From: Phoronis ovalis
Taxonomy: Eukaryota; Phoronida; Phoronidae
Assembly: GCA_028565635.1 (NCBI GenBank)
Contig: JAOXYB010046058.1
Coordinates: forward strand, 1-27,004
DNA length: 27,004 nt
Direction of reading: 5' to 3'
Shown: positions 17,901-27,004 of the stretch, one piece after another
Layout of the letters: every line of letters begins with the position of its first letter
Position numbering within the stretch: the stretch's first letter is position 1
Program-made: the position numbers and the translations under genes
The notes under the pieces: model-generated
The model's input: only the letters and a program-made list of their open reading frames with translations
Told to the model about the DNA's origin: nothing
Databases searched by the model: none

Positions 17901-20821
17901 TATGATCCTATGTGGTAGCTAGAAATTAATGTTATTTGTGTTAGTGTTAGTACCTTGTTTATATATTTCAGTGGGAGGTCCTGGAGTTAATAAATTTAAA
18001 GGCGGTCGTCATATTGGTAGTAAACGCCACACACACGAAGCACCCTCTGCACCAGAAACAAAAAAATTCTCTTCCGTTGCTACAAAGGTAAGATCAGTTT
18101 TAACAATTTCTTTACTGTTTTATGTTTTGTTATTCTTGATTGTGTTTCCTTCATATTTAACGTACTGAGTGGTATAGTGATCTGTATTTTGTTTTTGTAA
18201 CTTTTGTAAACAAAATCTGATGCTGTTTCTTCTCAGCCTCTATATCATCATTATTCATCACTACTTTTCTATATGTGGTAAAACTTCCTAAAGTTATTCA
18301 AGATTGCCATTTGTCTCTTGAGTTATATTATATTCTGAAATAGTAAAAATAAAAATAAACGTTCAATTTTTGAAGCACTGGAATTCTTATCATTTAACTA
18401 TGTTAGATCCATTTATCATTTTGTTCTTCTTTTCTGTAATCATTTCGTCTGTCAGTTTAGGTTTCTTTATGTTTCTCTGTTCTTTTGTTACTGTAGCCTT
18501 CTGAGCCTTCATGCTCTCGAACGAGTTCATCACTTACCAGATATAGTAGTCATAGTAAAAAAGGGGTAGAATCAGATACTACTTGTAGCAGTTCTGAAAC
18601 AGATTCTTCAGGCTCATCTGATTGGTCAACCGATTCTTCAAATGAGCAAGGAAAATATTCATCTGTTAGTGTATTAAGCTGTAATAATGATGGAAGCAAC
18701 AAAAGTTGTACCAAGTTATTAAGGCCTCATCAAACTGATAGTTGTGAACCCTTACTTAGTCGTCAGAAGGGTTCTGAAGCTATTTTCCGAAGCTCCCCAC
18801 CAATGGTTTCTGAAAGTTCTCGAACAATCATCAGGCGACTTGAATCAACATCGAGTCACCAAAAAAAGCAGGGTAATTTTAACTTGTCTGTAGGAAAAAG
18901 TATAGATAATACACTTAAGCGTATACCTCAACCTCAGATGAATGTACCATCCAAAACACTTTTAAAACCAATAAGGGATTCACCATTCTTCCAACAAGAT
19001 AATTTGAAATCAAAAGCTGAGCCTTGTGTCAGGAGTATTAGCACAAATGGGCCAACAGATATTGTTAAACAGAACACAAGTAATTTTCCTGTAAGAAGCT
19101 ATAGTGCTGAAGAGACAGGAGCTGCTGATAAGGAAGCAGGTTCCATAAGACGGTCAAGAAGTCCAAATCCTAATTTGTCTGAAAGGATAAAATCAACAAA
19201 TATAATTGGTAAGGCAGAACCTCCTCGAATAAAAAAATTCATTGAAGTTCCAGCCAACCAAATAGCAGATTCTGACATGCCTGATTGGTGCTCTTTTAAA
19301 AAGGCACCAATGCGTGCTGGGAAGACACCAGTTCAACAAAAACAGGTTCGTAATACAATAAATAAAGTTAAGGAGAGGTTGGAAAGCCTGACATTTAGTG
19401 CTAGCACTTGTAAGTCAGCCCCTCCAGTTACTAATGTTCCAAAAGCAACGATATCAAGAGAATCACCAATTCAGCGACGTGATACTACACATTCTAAGCA
19501 GTTGCCACATCAGCAACGAGTTACAGAGCCAAATACTTGTACATTACCAAAACAGAATGTTACACAGAAGTCTCTGATGAAAGACATGTATGCCTCAAAC
19601 ATGTTTAAAAATCGTAACAAGAATGGCAACAGTTCTCCAGCGAGACATGCAGATCATTCTACTAGTGAGAATTCTGAAATAGAAGATGATGATGTGGAAT
19701 ATGGCTGCAATGAAAACAGTCGTGCAGTTACTTGTGACTCTCATGATAAATCCTATCGCAAATATCGTGTAAAACAGCACATTATTGTTGAAGGGTGTAG
19801 TAGTGATGACAACACTGGTAATGCTAAACACCAACATCATCATAAGAGTCATCATAGTTCACAGCAAGATGATGTCATTCATCATCAACAATCTCATGCA
19901 GAAAAACGGCACAAGGTTGCATGTCATAAGAACAATGACCGCCGTCTGCATAAACGTGGCGTCGATACTCCAGAACCATGGGGTGATCATACAAACTATA
20001 ATGGCAAATATCTATTACACAGAAATTTTTCTGGAAAGCCAGCTGCTCATGAAACCAAAGACTGTAATACACATTGGTCTTGTAGAGAAACTGCATCACC
20101 CATGCATAAAGCTGGCAGTAAGCTTAATGCAGTAGACTCCAGTCAAGAAGGAAAATTTACGCATTTCAATGGTGACAAGGAAATTCAACCTAGTCATACA
20201 AAATTGCAGAGACTTCAAGGTTTTGATTGTTCTCACCAACGCGACATAGGATCAAAGATACATCAAAATGTAAGGCACAAAGGTCACGTTAGCAGCTTAT
20301 CAGATGCTGTGTCTTTGTTAAGCAAAAAACTGTATGATGCTATCGACAGAAATATACTTCATCGGAAACGTAACCATGGTCATACTGCTGCCGCTGATAC
20401 TAATTATGGTAAACATAACTATGGTTATAGCACTACCGACACATATCATTATGGTAATGATCACACACCCCCCTATCACCGTCACGAAGAACGTTCGTTA
20501 CATGATAATCAGCAGTTGGAACAAACATTACAGAGAGCTATTAATGCTGCCTCACCAGAGCAGTTAGCTAAGTTGGGAATTGTTATACCAAGAAAGGGAC
20601 TTAAAAGAAAAATAACAAGGAAATATGAAGATTACCTATATCCCAGTGACTCAGTAGATACCAAAGAGAGACAATGTGGACTAATGTTTAACAATTTGTG
20701 GCTTTCTGTATTTGTTATTATTGTTCTGTTTATAGCTTGGTATTCATGCAGAATGTATTTGGAAAGTTTTAAACCAAAGAAATCTTCCATTTTTGACTAT
20801 TTGAAATTTTGGGATTATTGA
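14806..20821 (+). CDS. MICAL-like gene, alternative isoform: CH domain with C-terminal membrane anchor
   Basis: Exons 14806-14960, 15401-15449, 17266-17407 and 17972-18087 (154 codons, the same CH part) can join in phase 0 to the terminal exon 18497-20821, giving about 928 residues. Order of features: CH (4-110), basic Gly-rich tail, Ser/Thr-rich acidic stretch ([20 protein letters not shown]), a long polar region, a His-rich region (residues about 490-730), and one hydrophobic helix at about 888-905 ([18 protein letters not shown]) followed by 23 residues ending FDYLKFWDY. That layout predicts a tail-anchored protein with the CH domain in the cytosol. It lacks LIM, NPF and bMERB, so it could not act as the classical Rab/EHD adaptor. 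The joining is inferred from splice signals and phase only; no transcript is available. Confidence 0.65.
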
Positions 20822-23800
20822 AATAATATGTATTTAGTTAACATTTTTGCAAATTTATGTACAATGGCAATTCGACTTTGTTTTTTCTTGGCTTGTGAAA
20901 GATCTGATTTGCGTGCAGTTAGACAGTGATTTTGAATAGCAAGGTTTGCAGATACCAGTGCTGCATTATAGTTATGAGTACTTTTTACAAATAGGTCACG
21001 GAGTAAGCTGCACTTGTGGTGTATTTTGTGTTATTGTCAAAAATGTTGTGCCTGTATTTAATGTGAATTGATTATTTTCCATTGTAACAGAATTATATGA
21101 ATGATTGGACTGTAAACACTGGAACAGTTTTAAAGCTACACAATATATTTCATTGATTTTATAAGTAGAGTGATTTTAGTATTTTATAAATATGGTTTAA
21201 TTGTGTTTTATCTTTATAGTTATCATTTAGTAGATATCTGATATCAATGTCAGTAATTCATAAATTGTTTTTTAATTAAAATGTCATGTTACAAAATAGT
21301 TAATAAAAGATGAAATAAATTATGGTGGTACTATATGTTTAAGCAACAGAAATTGCAGTAGTTGCAGCTTTGGCCCTGTAATGTATACATTTGTTAACAG
21401 TGCATCAGTACAACAGGGTCTCATGCCCTTGTTCTTCTGTATAAGTTTTTGAAGCTTTATAAATTGGTACTTCATTATTAAAGTCAAATAAGGTAAAGGT
21501 AATTTTTTCTGGCTATAGTTGGAATCAAAACACTCAAAATTATTCCAAAATGTACAAAACTGAATCTTACTTTTATTTGTGCACACATAGCTTCTAGTCT
21601 TATCACTTAGACCTTAGTCTATTATATTCATTTAAATCAAATCAGCATTCTGGCAATCTGATATTTGTTTATTTTTACTAACTATGTATAAAAGGTGTGA
21701 TTGCTTGAAAGTGTAGTTTCTTAGTGGATGAAATGGTTACTATAATGAATAATATTAAATAAAAACTGTTTGATACACCACTAAGCAGTTCGTGTGCTTG
21801 CAGATTTTGATAACATTTTGCCAGCCAATAGAACAGAACCCAGATTTCGTACTTACTAAAAACATTAATTTCCTCTAAATCTTGTCACCTATTGATTTAC
21901 TGTTAGTGTTAATAGTTTGTGAATACTAGTTGGTTTAACATGTGTTGTTTTTATTTTGTGCATAGCAATAGTATATATAGCTGTGGGTAGGTATGTGTTC
22001 TGTGTCAGATTGAAAACAAACAATATAAAAAACAATATCTCACTGCTCACAAACACAGTAAGCATCAGGTCTACTGTCAGTGCTCAAACACTGCACTCGA
22101 TTATCACCATGTTGCACTTAACAAATAAATAGTGCAGGCAAACACTGATGTTTGGTAATGCAAATTAAAGTTCACCATGCAACAACTACACTGCTACTTC
22201 ACTAGTACATTTGCATTTGTCATTCTTAGCCATATTTTTATAATTTGATTAATAGCTTAATGACAATTTGTTTTGTTATCATCCTCATCAATTTCATTAT
22301 CAACGTTAGTCATTAACACTGCTGTCATTTCATGTTGCTATGGTAAGCAGTCACATGTGTGGGAATTTAACACGGTGTGTTGTGCTTGTTTGATCACTCG
22401 ATTTGACATGATTTATTTTGATAAAGATTTTCTATGAAATTGACCTTATATTTTGTAAAGGTCTCTTTTGAAATTGATCTAATATGCAGGAGTAGGATTG
22501 GTTAAACAGTATTTTATCATCAATAATTGGCAGTTAATCAATGACTGTCTTTGTAATATATCATGTATTACACCTTATTGTATTTGCCATGTTGTGTGTT
22601 TTATGTAGCTGTTGTTTGTTCTAATTTGTCTCTTTTTCGCATTCAAGTCAAAAATGTGAAAACAGTACATTTTAAGAAAGCGTTAACTTTACACGGATTT
22701 GTTTTTTAAGTATGTTTAGTAAACATGTATGCCATTTTCTTTTACTATAATGTATTTCTTGTTGGTAGATTGAATCTAGATATTTGTCAAAGTTCAAATA
22801 TTTTTATTTTGTTATCATTGTTCATCTTCTGTATTGTTATTTTCAGACACCAGATGTAGTTGCTTTACCCACTCATAAAGAAAAGACTCGCACACTAGGT
22901 GACACATGCACAATATGCGAGAAAAAGGTATATCTACTGGAAAGACATCAAGTTGATGGAAAATTTTATCATCGAACTTGTTATCGGGAATCACAGAACA
23001 CAAATAAACCATATAAAAGTATATTACAAGCTAAAACACCTACGAAAGAAAACAAAGTTATATTACCTATACAAAATAAAGTGCCAGAAAATATAACAAG
23101 TCCCACATATAAAGCTAAGGACGATTTCTTTAAGTCAGATACTACTGGCAACAGATCTACAGATAGTGGCTATCAGTCTCCCACTGTTGGATGGCGAAAA
23201 ACTGACACTAAAACTGTCCTACCACAACCTCGAGTTCCAAGCCCAGAGCGACACCCAGTTCCAAAAAATGTTACTTCACCGAAGTCCCCAACCTCTCCTA
23301 TGTTATTCACTGTTAGTAATCCCAATGCTGATGTTGATATGCGAAGCTCCAGTCCAGAAGACATATGGGTTAAAAGGTATGAAGTAAAAGACTCTTCACC
23401 TACTGGAAAACATAACAAAAAACTGGATTCATCGCCTGAGAGACGTCATAGGTTGGGCAGAAACAAATCTCCGGATAAACCAGTATTGTCTACTGAGAAG
23501 AAACATATTTCTGAAAGAGGTAATTCACCAATCAGGCGTACTGGTCGAAATAGGTCACCAGAAAAGCAACATTCACCTGTTCGTAAAAATAAGTCACCTT
23601 TGGCATCACCCATTGATGATAAGTTACCACTGAGGAATAAATTACCTTTGCGTTCTAAGGACAAACATTCTCCCACTGATGAAAAGTCAAAATCACCGAC
23701 TTCAATAGGAAAAAGGGAACCCAATACAGCAGTAAGCAGATTAGATGCTTTAGTTAATAATAATAAAATGGATGAAGACTTTGATTTAGATGCTTTAGTT

Positions 23801-26800
23801 GACAAAAATACAACGGCTGAGGGCAAAATAAAAGCTGAAAAACGCAAGAGTGGAAGAAAATCTGGCATATTGCCCACTCATTTAAAGACAGGAGACTTTA
23901 TACCTGCTAGTAGTAGCCATCCGAGACCAAAGCCTAGGAGTGGCTCAAATAGTTCTGACAACAGCAATACCAGTAATTCAACAGGTTTGCCATCTCCAAA
24001 CCTAAAATCTTCGAGATTAAGTACAGATGATGCTCCATCGAAACCTGCTAGAACATTTAATAGAACAGAAGCTAAACAGGGTCTGCAGCATCCTGATCCA
24101 GCTGAAGATCCTGCTTTGTCTGGTTTAATGCAAACGTTGACAGATGTTCGTGCAAAAAAAGAAGAGTCTAAAGCTAAAAGTAATGAATTGAAAGACGAAG
24201 GAAACATTGAACATAAAGCTAGACAAAGATCTACAAGTAAGGAAATCAAATATACTGTAATAAGTGATAGTAATATAAAAGAATCAAAATCTAATAATAA
24301 AAAACATGAAACAAACAATGATAATGGTGCTAAAAATTTGAGATTGGAAACTGATAAAATGCAAATAAAGTCGCAAGAACCTAGGAAGAAAAGACTTGCC
24401 CCAAAACCTAGGGATGAAGCTATAAAAACTGAGTGGCAAAAAGTTGCAGAAGAAAGGCAAGCAGCTAATAAGTCGAAATATAATCGCTTTGGAAGTAAAA
24501 TGATAGATAATGTAGATACTCCTGCTTTAAGGGATAAAAGTGGATCAGATAGTCCTAGACCTGCAAGACCAGACAGTGTCCCTATAGTGAGACAACGTAG
24601 CCCCAAACCTACCCGCCCAAAAACAGTTATGGATACAAGTAAGGATGCAGCAGTATTAGCGGAAGATAACTGGTGCTTAAAACCTGCAGATAAAAATACT
24701 ATTACTGAATCTACTACTGTGCCATTTAAGTCAAACAGTGCAATGGAAAATGACAGCAGTTCAAGGGGAAGAAAAATAGAAGCACAACATAGTCCAAAAC
24801 CACCCAGACCAAATGAGCTGCCAAAAATGCATCCTGAATCGGAAATACATAAGAATGAAAGAACTAAGGTAGGAAAATCACACGCAGCTAATGCTGATAA
24901 ACGACAAGGACATACCTTGCGAGAAGTTATACAGAAAAAGACTAAAAGTTTGAACCCTTTTGATACTGATTCAGAAGAAGAGTTAGAGGAGGCTGTATCT
25001 GTTGTAGAAGATGAGAAGACAGATACTAGAAGTAATCCTGGGAGCTACAATCCCTTTGATTTAGAAAAAGATGACGTACCACAAGGTATGCTAATTCAGT
25101 TGATAGTTACTTAAATAAGAAATTTACATTTCATACATTCCTTAAGCTTCTTTGTACATGCTGTCAACAAGGGTTCGTGTTGTAGTTCAAGTCAACCAGG
25201 CATTTATTCTCATCCTGGAAGAAAATGTTAAAATACTCAAAGGCATCCTTAGTATTACTGTAAACTAAAATATATATTATTTCTTTGTTTAATGATTTTA
25301 TTCTTATTAATTATAGAAAAGCCTCTAGAAGCAGTGCCATCCCAAACATCTACAAATGCCGAAATTCCTGAAAATGAGGAAAAGTCTGTGTTAAATCAGA
25401 ATGGTGTTAAAGACATTAGTAAACCATCACCAACTCCTAGACATTTGAGCCCAGTTCCACAAGGAAGAAAATATTTAAATCCCTTTGAAAGCAGTGAAGA
25501 TGAAAGTGAAGTTATTGAAGTAAGTGCTGCTGTGGTGTTAGCATAAAATAAGGTTGAACAATAATGACAGTTTAGTCACTTGTAAAACTATTAATTGTGT
25601 CATTATACAGATTATAGTTACTGTTTAGTAAAACAGACATTTGTGTCCTATTGGGTCATCTAAAACAGTTTTAAAATTAAATTTATTTTGAAGTATTTTG
25701 TTTTTCAGATTCCAGTTAGAAAAACTAGGATTAGCCCAGTTCCAGCAAAACGGAATATTAAACCAGTCTCTCCTGTGCCTGAGACACGAAAAAAAATCAG
25801 TATTGGCAAGCAATTTGACTTTGACAATAGTCTGGATACAAGTGTGGATATTGAATCCAGCAGGTAGCAATGTGTAATACAATATCTGAAAATAATAAAT
25901 ATAAGTAATTTTTCTTGTAATTGGTAATTAAAACACAGTGTGGTCTTTCTTATAGCTATCTCGTACATTTACGTGTTCATATGGCATACTAAAGTAACAT
26001 ATTATAGTCGGGACATATATGCATTCAACATACACCAAGTCTTTATCAACTGTTATGCTCGTGCAACTGTTGTTCATAAGTGTGAATTCCGTTTTTTTTG
26101 TGCGTACCTTTTCACGGTCTGATGATTTATGAAATAAGGAACATTTGTTGGATATTTATTTATACGTCCCTAACTATAATAGTAATCTGGTAAAAGTTCT
26201 CCACAATAATGTTGATCTGATGTATGGCTTACAGTGGGTTTGTATCTGTTTTCATCATTGATACCATAAATTGGCTAGATAAAACATATTGTATCTTTGC
26301 CTTTACTTGAACTTTTTGTCTGTTATATGTTTCAGAGACGGCAACATATCCGACCTCGAAAAAGAACCTAAGAAGAAAGGTCGTGCTCCAGCTCCTCCAA
26401 GACCCATATCACCACCACCCGCCAGGGCAACATCTCCCACTGGTAGACATAGGAAAGGACAAGCTCCTGACAGACCACTGCCGCCAAAGAGAAAGGTAGT
26501 CATGTGACTTAAGCTTAAATATATTGTAGTGATTGTTTTGTCTTAAAATGGTGATTTGTTTAACTATGTCCTATAAGTAATGCCACATTTTGAATTCAAA
26601 TGAATATATATCTGCCCCAAACTACTGTAGTTTGTACCCAACCTTTCTTGTCACATTGCCTTGTGGTTTCTGTAACAGCGTTAAATTAGTAAAAGATAAT
26701 TGTATACAAGTTTCCTAATTATGTAAGCTTTTTGTTTGTACTCAGGTTGCAGCAGAACCTCACATTTCAAAAGATTCCATACAAAGAGAGCTTGAAGAAC

Positions 26801-26863
26801 TAGATATGAAGCAAACCGAGCTGGAGTTGCAAGGTCGAGAACTAGAAGAGGCTATAAGGAAAG
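14806..26863 (+). CDS. MICALL: MICAL-like protein, long isoform (CH + half-LIM + NPF + bMERB; 3'-partial)
   Basis: Coding exons 14806-14960, 15401-15449, 17266-17407, 17972-18087, 22847-25085, 25317-25519, 25709-25863, 26336-26495 and 26746-26863 join in frame (about 1112 codons so far). Residues 4-110 are a CH domain ([57 protein letters not shown]). Residues 175-199 are the first zinc module of a LIM domain. A long Ser/Pro/Lys-rich linker follows, with NPF motifs at about 857, 889 and 955, proline-rich motifs, and from about 1080 the coiled start of the bMERB domain ([19 protein letters not shown]). Family members link Rab8/10/13/35-type GTPases and EHD ATPases on recycling endosomes. Unlike MICAL itself there is no flavin monooxygenase domain before the CH. 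The orthologue could be MICALL1 or MICALL2; invertebrates usually have one gene. The rest of bMERB lies beyond the right edge. Confidence 0.88.
14961..15400. other. MICAL-like intron 2, nothing notable
   Basis: AT-rich intron of 440 nt. A phrase near 15210-15230 (ggctaagtaggaccctcgtcac) is less AT-rich, but I cannot assign it. Confidence 0.5.
15401..15449 (+). CDS. MICALL: MICAL-like exon 3 (CH domain)
   Basis: 49-nt exon, acceptor ggtttcag, donor gtaagt. Encodes [17 protein letters not shown], matching DFDSLSK-N-(I/V)-(F/Y)-ENN in the family. Confidence 0.92.
15450..17265. other. MICAL-like intron 3 (1.8 kb), nothing notable
   Basis: AT-rich. The open frame at 16758-16964 has no splice or family support. 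No RNA gene or clear repeat seen. Confidence 0.55.
17266..17407 (+). CDS. MICALL: MICAL-like exon 4 (CH domain)
   Basis: Acceptor attgtag, donor gtaagt. Encodes [40 protein letters not shown] and [18 protein letters not shown]....VPD.LSI.TYV.Q(F/Y)YN is the end of the MICALL CH domain. Phase 1 out. Confidence 0.93.
17408..17600 (+). other. possible intronic polyadenylation extension of exon 4
   Basis: If the exon 4 donor is ignored, the frame runs 38 more codons (ending PDSVVYARL) to a TAG at 17521-17523. An AATAAA follows at 17566-17571 and a run of about 15 A begins at 17586. This could make a CH-only truncated protein. A genomic A-run is also a common artefact and internal-priming site, so the call is weak. 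Confidence 0.25.
17601..17971. other. MICAL-like intron 4, remainder
   Basis: AT-rich intronic sequence after the A-run; no supported feature. Confidence 0.5.
17972..18087 (+). CDS. MICALL: MICAL-like exon 5 (branch-point exon for two isoforms)
   Basis: Acceptor atatttcag, donor gtaaga. Encodes [38 protein letters not shown]: basic, Gly-rich linker after the CH domain. It ends exactly in phase 0, and both exon 6 (18497) and exon 7 (22847) begin in phase 0. Confidence 0.88.
18088..18496. other. intron before the alternative terminal exon
   Basis: 409 nt, T-rich towards its 3' end with a good pyrimidine tract (tttctctgttcttttgttac) ahead of the acceptor. No other feature. Confidence 0.6.
18497..20821 (+). 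CDS. alternative terminal exon: Ser/His-rich region plus C-terminal transmembrane helix
   Basis: Acceptor ttactgtag followed by 774 codons open to TGA at 20819-20821. The first 102 codons ([20 protein letters not shown] ...) precede the first ATG at 18803, so the exon is entered by splicing rather than started here. The protein is strongly hydrophilic, with phospho-prone Ser runs, then His/Asn/Gln-rich segments ([40 protein letters not shown]), then a short helical stretch ([20 protein letters not shown]) and a basic run before the transmembrane helix ([16 protein letters not shown]). I recognise no named domain and no MICALL counterpart. A polyadenylation signal follows, supporting terminal-exon status. 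Confidence 0.75.
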   Translation, partial: PSEPSCSRTSSSLTRYSSHSKKGVESDTTCSSSETDSSGSSDWSTDSSNEQGKYSSVSVLSCNNDGSNKSCTKLLRPHQTDSCEPLLSRQKGSEAIFRSSPPMVSESSRTIIRRLESTSSHQKKQGNFNLSVGKSIDNTLKRIPQPQMNVPSKTLLKPIRDSPFFQQDNLKSKAEPCVRSISTNGPTDIVKQNTSNFPVRSYSAEETGAADKEAGSIRRSRSPNPNLSERIKSTNIIGKAEPPRIKKFIEVPANQIADSDMPDWCSFKKAPMRAGKTPVQQKQVRNTINKVKERLESLTFSASTCKSAPPVTNVPKATISRESPIQRRDTTHSKQLPHQQRVTEPNTCTLPKQNVTQKSLMKDMYASNMFKNRNKNGNSSPARHADHSTSENSEIEDDDVEYGCNENSRAVTCDSHDKSYRKYRVKQHIIVEGCSSDDNTGNAKHQHHHKSHHSSQQDDVIHHQQSHAEKRHKVACHKNNDRRLHKRGVDTPEPWGDHTNYNGKYLLHRNFSGKPAAHETKDCNTHWSCRETASPMHKAGSKLNAVDSSQEGKFTHFNGDKEIQPSHTKLQRLQGFDCSHQRDIGSKIHQNVRHKGHVSSLSDAVSLLSKKLYDAIDRNILHRKRNHGHTAAADTNYGKHNYGYSTTDTYHYGNDHTPPYHRHEERSLHDNQQLEQTLQRAINAASPEQLAKLGIVIPRKGLKRKITRKYEDYLYPSDSVDTKERQCGLMFNNLWLSVFVIIVLFIAWYSCRMYLESFKPKKSSIFDYLKFWDY
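20822..21319 (+). other. 3'UTR of the membrane-anchored isoform with poly(A) signals
   Basis: AT-rich sequence after the TGA with AATAAA at 21302-21307 and again at 21314-21319; a later AATAAA lies at 21758-21763. These fit an ending of the exon 18497 transcript about 0.5-0.95 kb after its stop codon. Confidence 0.55.
21320..22846. other. intron upstream of the LIM-encoding exon
   Basis: About 1.5 kb of AT-rich sequence, including possible distal 3'UTR of the alternative isoform. I see no exon. The ATG at 22784 that opens the long frame of exon 7 is intronic: the codons before 22847 encode a hydrophobic run that is only read-through of the polypyrimidine tract. Confidence 0.55.
22847..25085 (+). 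CDS. MICALL: MICAL-like exon 7 (half-LIM, Ser/Pro linker, NPF motifs)
   Basis: Acceptor tattttcag, phase 0; donor gtatgc, phase 1. Opens with [20 protein letters not shown], then [20 protein letters not shown] and YHRTCYRES: a C-x2-C-x17-H-x2-C zinc module as in MICALL LIM domains, but with no second module after it. About 600 disordered residues follow with many S-P sites next to basic residues ([24 protein letters not shown]), an LDALV repeat, SH3-type prolines ([16 protein letters not shown]) and a short basic/helical stretch. The exon ends with two NPF-acidic motifs ([24 protein letters not shown]), the class that binds EHD-family EH domains. Confidence 0.9.
25317..25519 (+). CDS. MICALL: MICAL-like exon 8 (third NPF motif)
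   Basis: Acceptor aattatag, donor gtaagt. Encodes [20 protein letters not shown] ... [18 protein letters not shown] then [14 protein letters not shown]. The third NPF followed by acidic residues fits an EHD-binding site. Phase 1 in, 0 out. Confidence 0.88.
25709..25863 (+). CDS. MICALL: MICAL-like exon 9 (linker)
   Basis: Acceptor tttttcag, donor gtagca. Encodes [40 protein letters not shown] and [10 protein letters not shown]. Basic, Pro-containing linker. Phase 0 in, 2 out. Confidence 0.83.
25864..26335. other. MICAL-like intron 9, nothing notable
   Basis: 472 nt, AT-rich. A small plus-strand open frame at 25940-26122 has no support. Confidence 0.55.
26336..26495 (+). CDS. MICALL: MICAL-like exon 10 (proline-rich, SH3-type motifs)
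   Basis: Acceptor gtttcag, donor gtagtc. Encodes [40 protein letters not shown] and [14 protein letters not shown]. PxxP motifs ([21 protein letters not shown]) suggest SH3 partners, as in other MICAL-like proteins. It is less AT-rich than neighbouring exons. Phase 2 in, 0 out. Confidence 0.87.
26746..26863 (+). CDS. MICALL: MICAL-like exon 11 (start of bMERB domain), last in window
   Basis: Acceptor actcag, donor gtaagg. Encodes [39 protein letters not shown]. This is the first helix of the bMERB/DUF3585 Rab-binding domain (I-Q-R-E-L-x-E-(L/I)-(D/E)-x-K-Q-x-x-L-E). The domain normally runs about 130 residues, so the rest is past the right edge. Leaves in phase 1. Confidence 0.9.
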
Positions 26864-27004
26864 GTAAGGGTATGCTCTAGGTTCATCTATGTGGTTAGCA
26901 TTAACTTTTATGCATTTGTTTCTTATTTACTAGAGATCTGGGAAGAGTTCCTATGCACAACTTCGCCAGTTTATTAAATAAGGTTCTGTTCTTAGTATCG
27001 GAAT

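Noticed and set aside
20690-20821. C-terminal helix plus short tail as a KASH domain (nesprin-like)
   Set aside because: The CH-plus-tail-anchor layout invites this, but the tail ends FDYLKFWDY and lacks the PPPX end typical of SUN-binding KASH peptides. Kept as a generic tail anchor.
18803-20821. A stand-alone 672-codon gene starting at the ATG at 18803
   Set aside because: The frame is open for another 102 codons upstream to a splice acceptor at 18496, with the same Ser-rich composition, so 18803 is an internal Met.
22784-22846. ATG at 22784 and a hydrophobic start ([15 protein letters not shown]) as a signal peptide of a separate LIM protein
   Set aside because: These codons are the polypyrimidine tract before a clear acceptor (tattttcag) in the phase needed by exon 5. 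The hydrophobic run comes from T-rich intron sequence.
23878-24606. 242-codon minus-strand open frame
   Set aside because: Antisense shadow of exon 7. Its Leu/Ser-rich hydrophobic text is the complement of the Lys/Ser/Asp-rich sense protein; no splice or family support.
1-27004. tRNA, rRNA, CRISPR arrays or bacterial operons
   Set aside because: None seen. The window has spliced metazoan genes throughout; small RNAs such as snoRNAs in introns cannot be excluded by eye.

Overview
This window is animal (metazoan) nuclear DNA. It is AT-rich, its genes are split by many introns with canonical GT...AG borders, and nothing in it looks bacterial. Protein similarity is to bilaterian families. The small retroelement remnants and the compact but intron-rich genes suggest an invertebrate, perhaps a mollusc or other lophotrochozoan. 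That species guess is weak. All exons below were assembled by eye from splice signals, reading phase and remembered family similarity; no search was run.

Left half, minus strand (about 13,609 down to 556): the N-terminal part of a WDR90/POC16 gene, a centriole-wall protein. Nineteen coding exons join without a frame break into about 715 codons: a CFA20 (DUF667) domain, a disordered Ser/Pro/Arg-rich linker, then the start of the WD40 propeller region. The gene runs off the left edge, so its C-terminal half is missing here. It has a first coding exon of only 10 nt and one GC-AG intron. Its introns hold a pair of foldback (MITE-like) repeats, a scrap of a LINE, several short direct repeats, and a broken ORF that may be a nested gene or pseudogene.

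Centre (about 13,600-14,340): a CpG-richer divergent promoter region between the two main genes.

Right half, plus strand (14,806 to beyond the right edge): a MICAL-like (MICALL) gene, an endocytic-recycling adaptor. A calponin-homology (CH) domain is encoded by four exons. After exon 5 the transcript has two frame-compatible choices. One is a 2.3-kb terminal exon (18,497-20,821) encoding a Ser- and His-rich region that ends in a C-terminal transmembrane segment. The other is exons 7-11, encoding a half LIM domain, a long Ser/Pro/Lys-rich linker with three NPF-acidic EHD-binding motifs, proline-rich SH3-type motifs and the start of the bMERB (Rab-binding) domain, which continues past the window. 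The first choice would give a CH-containing tail-anchored membrane protein of about 928 residues, and is the most unusual thing in the window.

Extreme left edge, plus strand: a possible short first and second exon of another gene (101-118 and 417-542), lying antisense to the WDR90 locus. This call is tentative.
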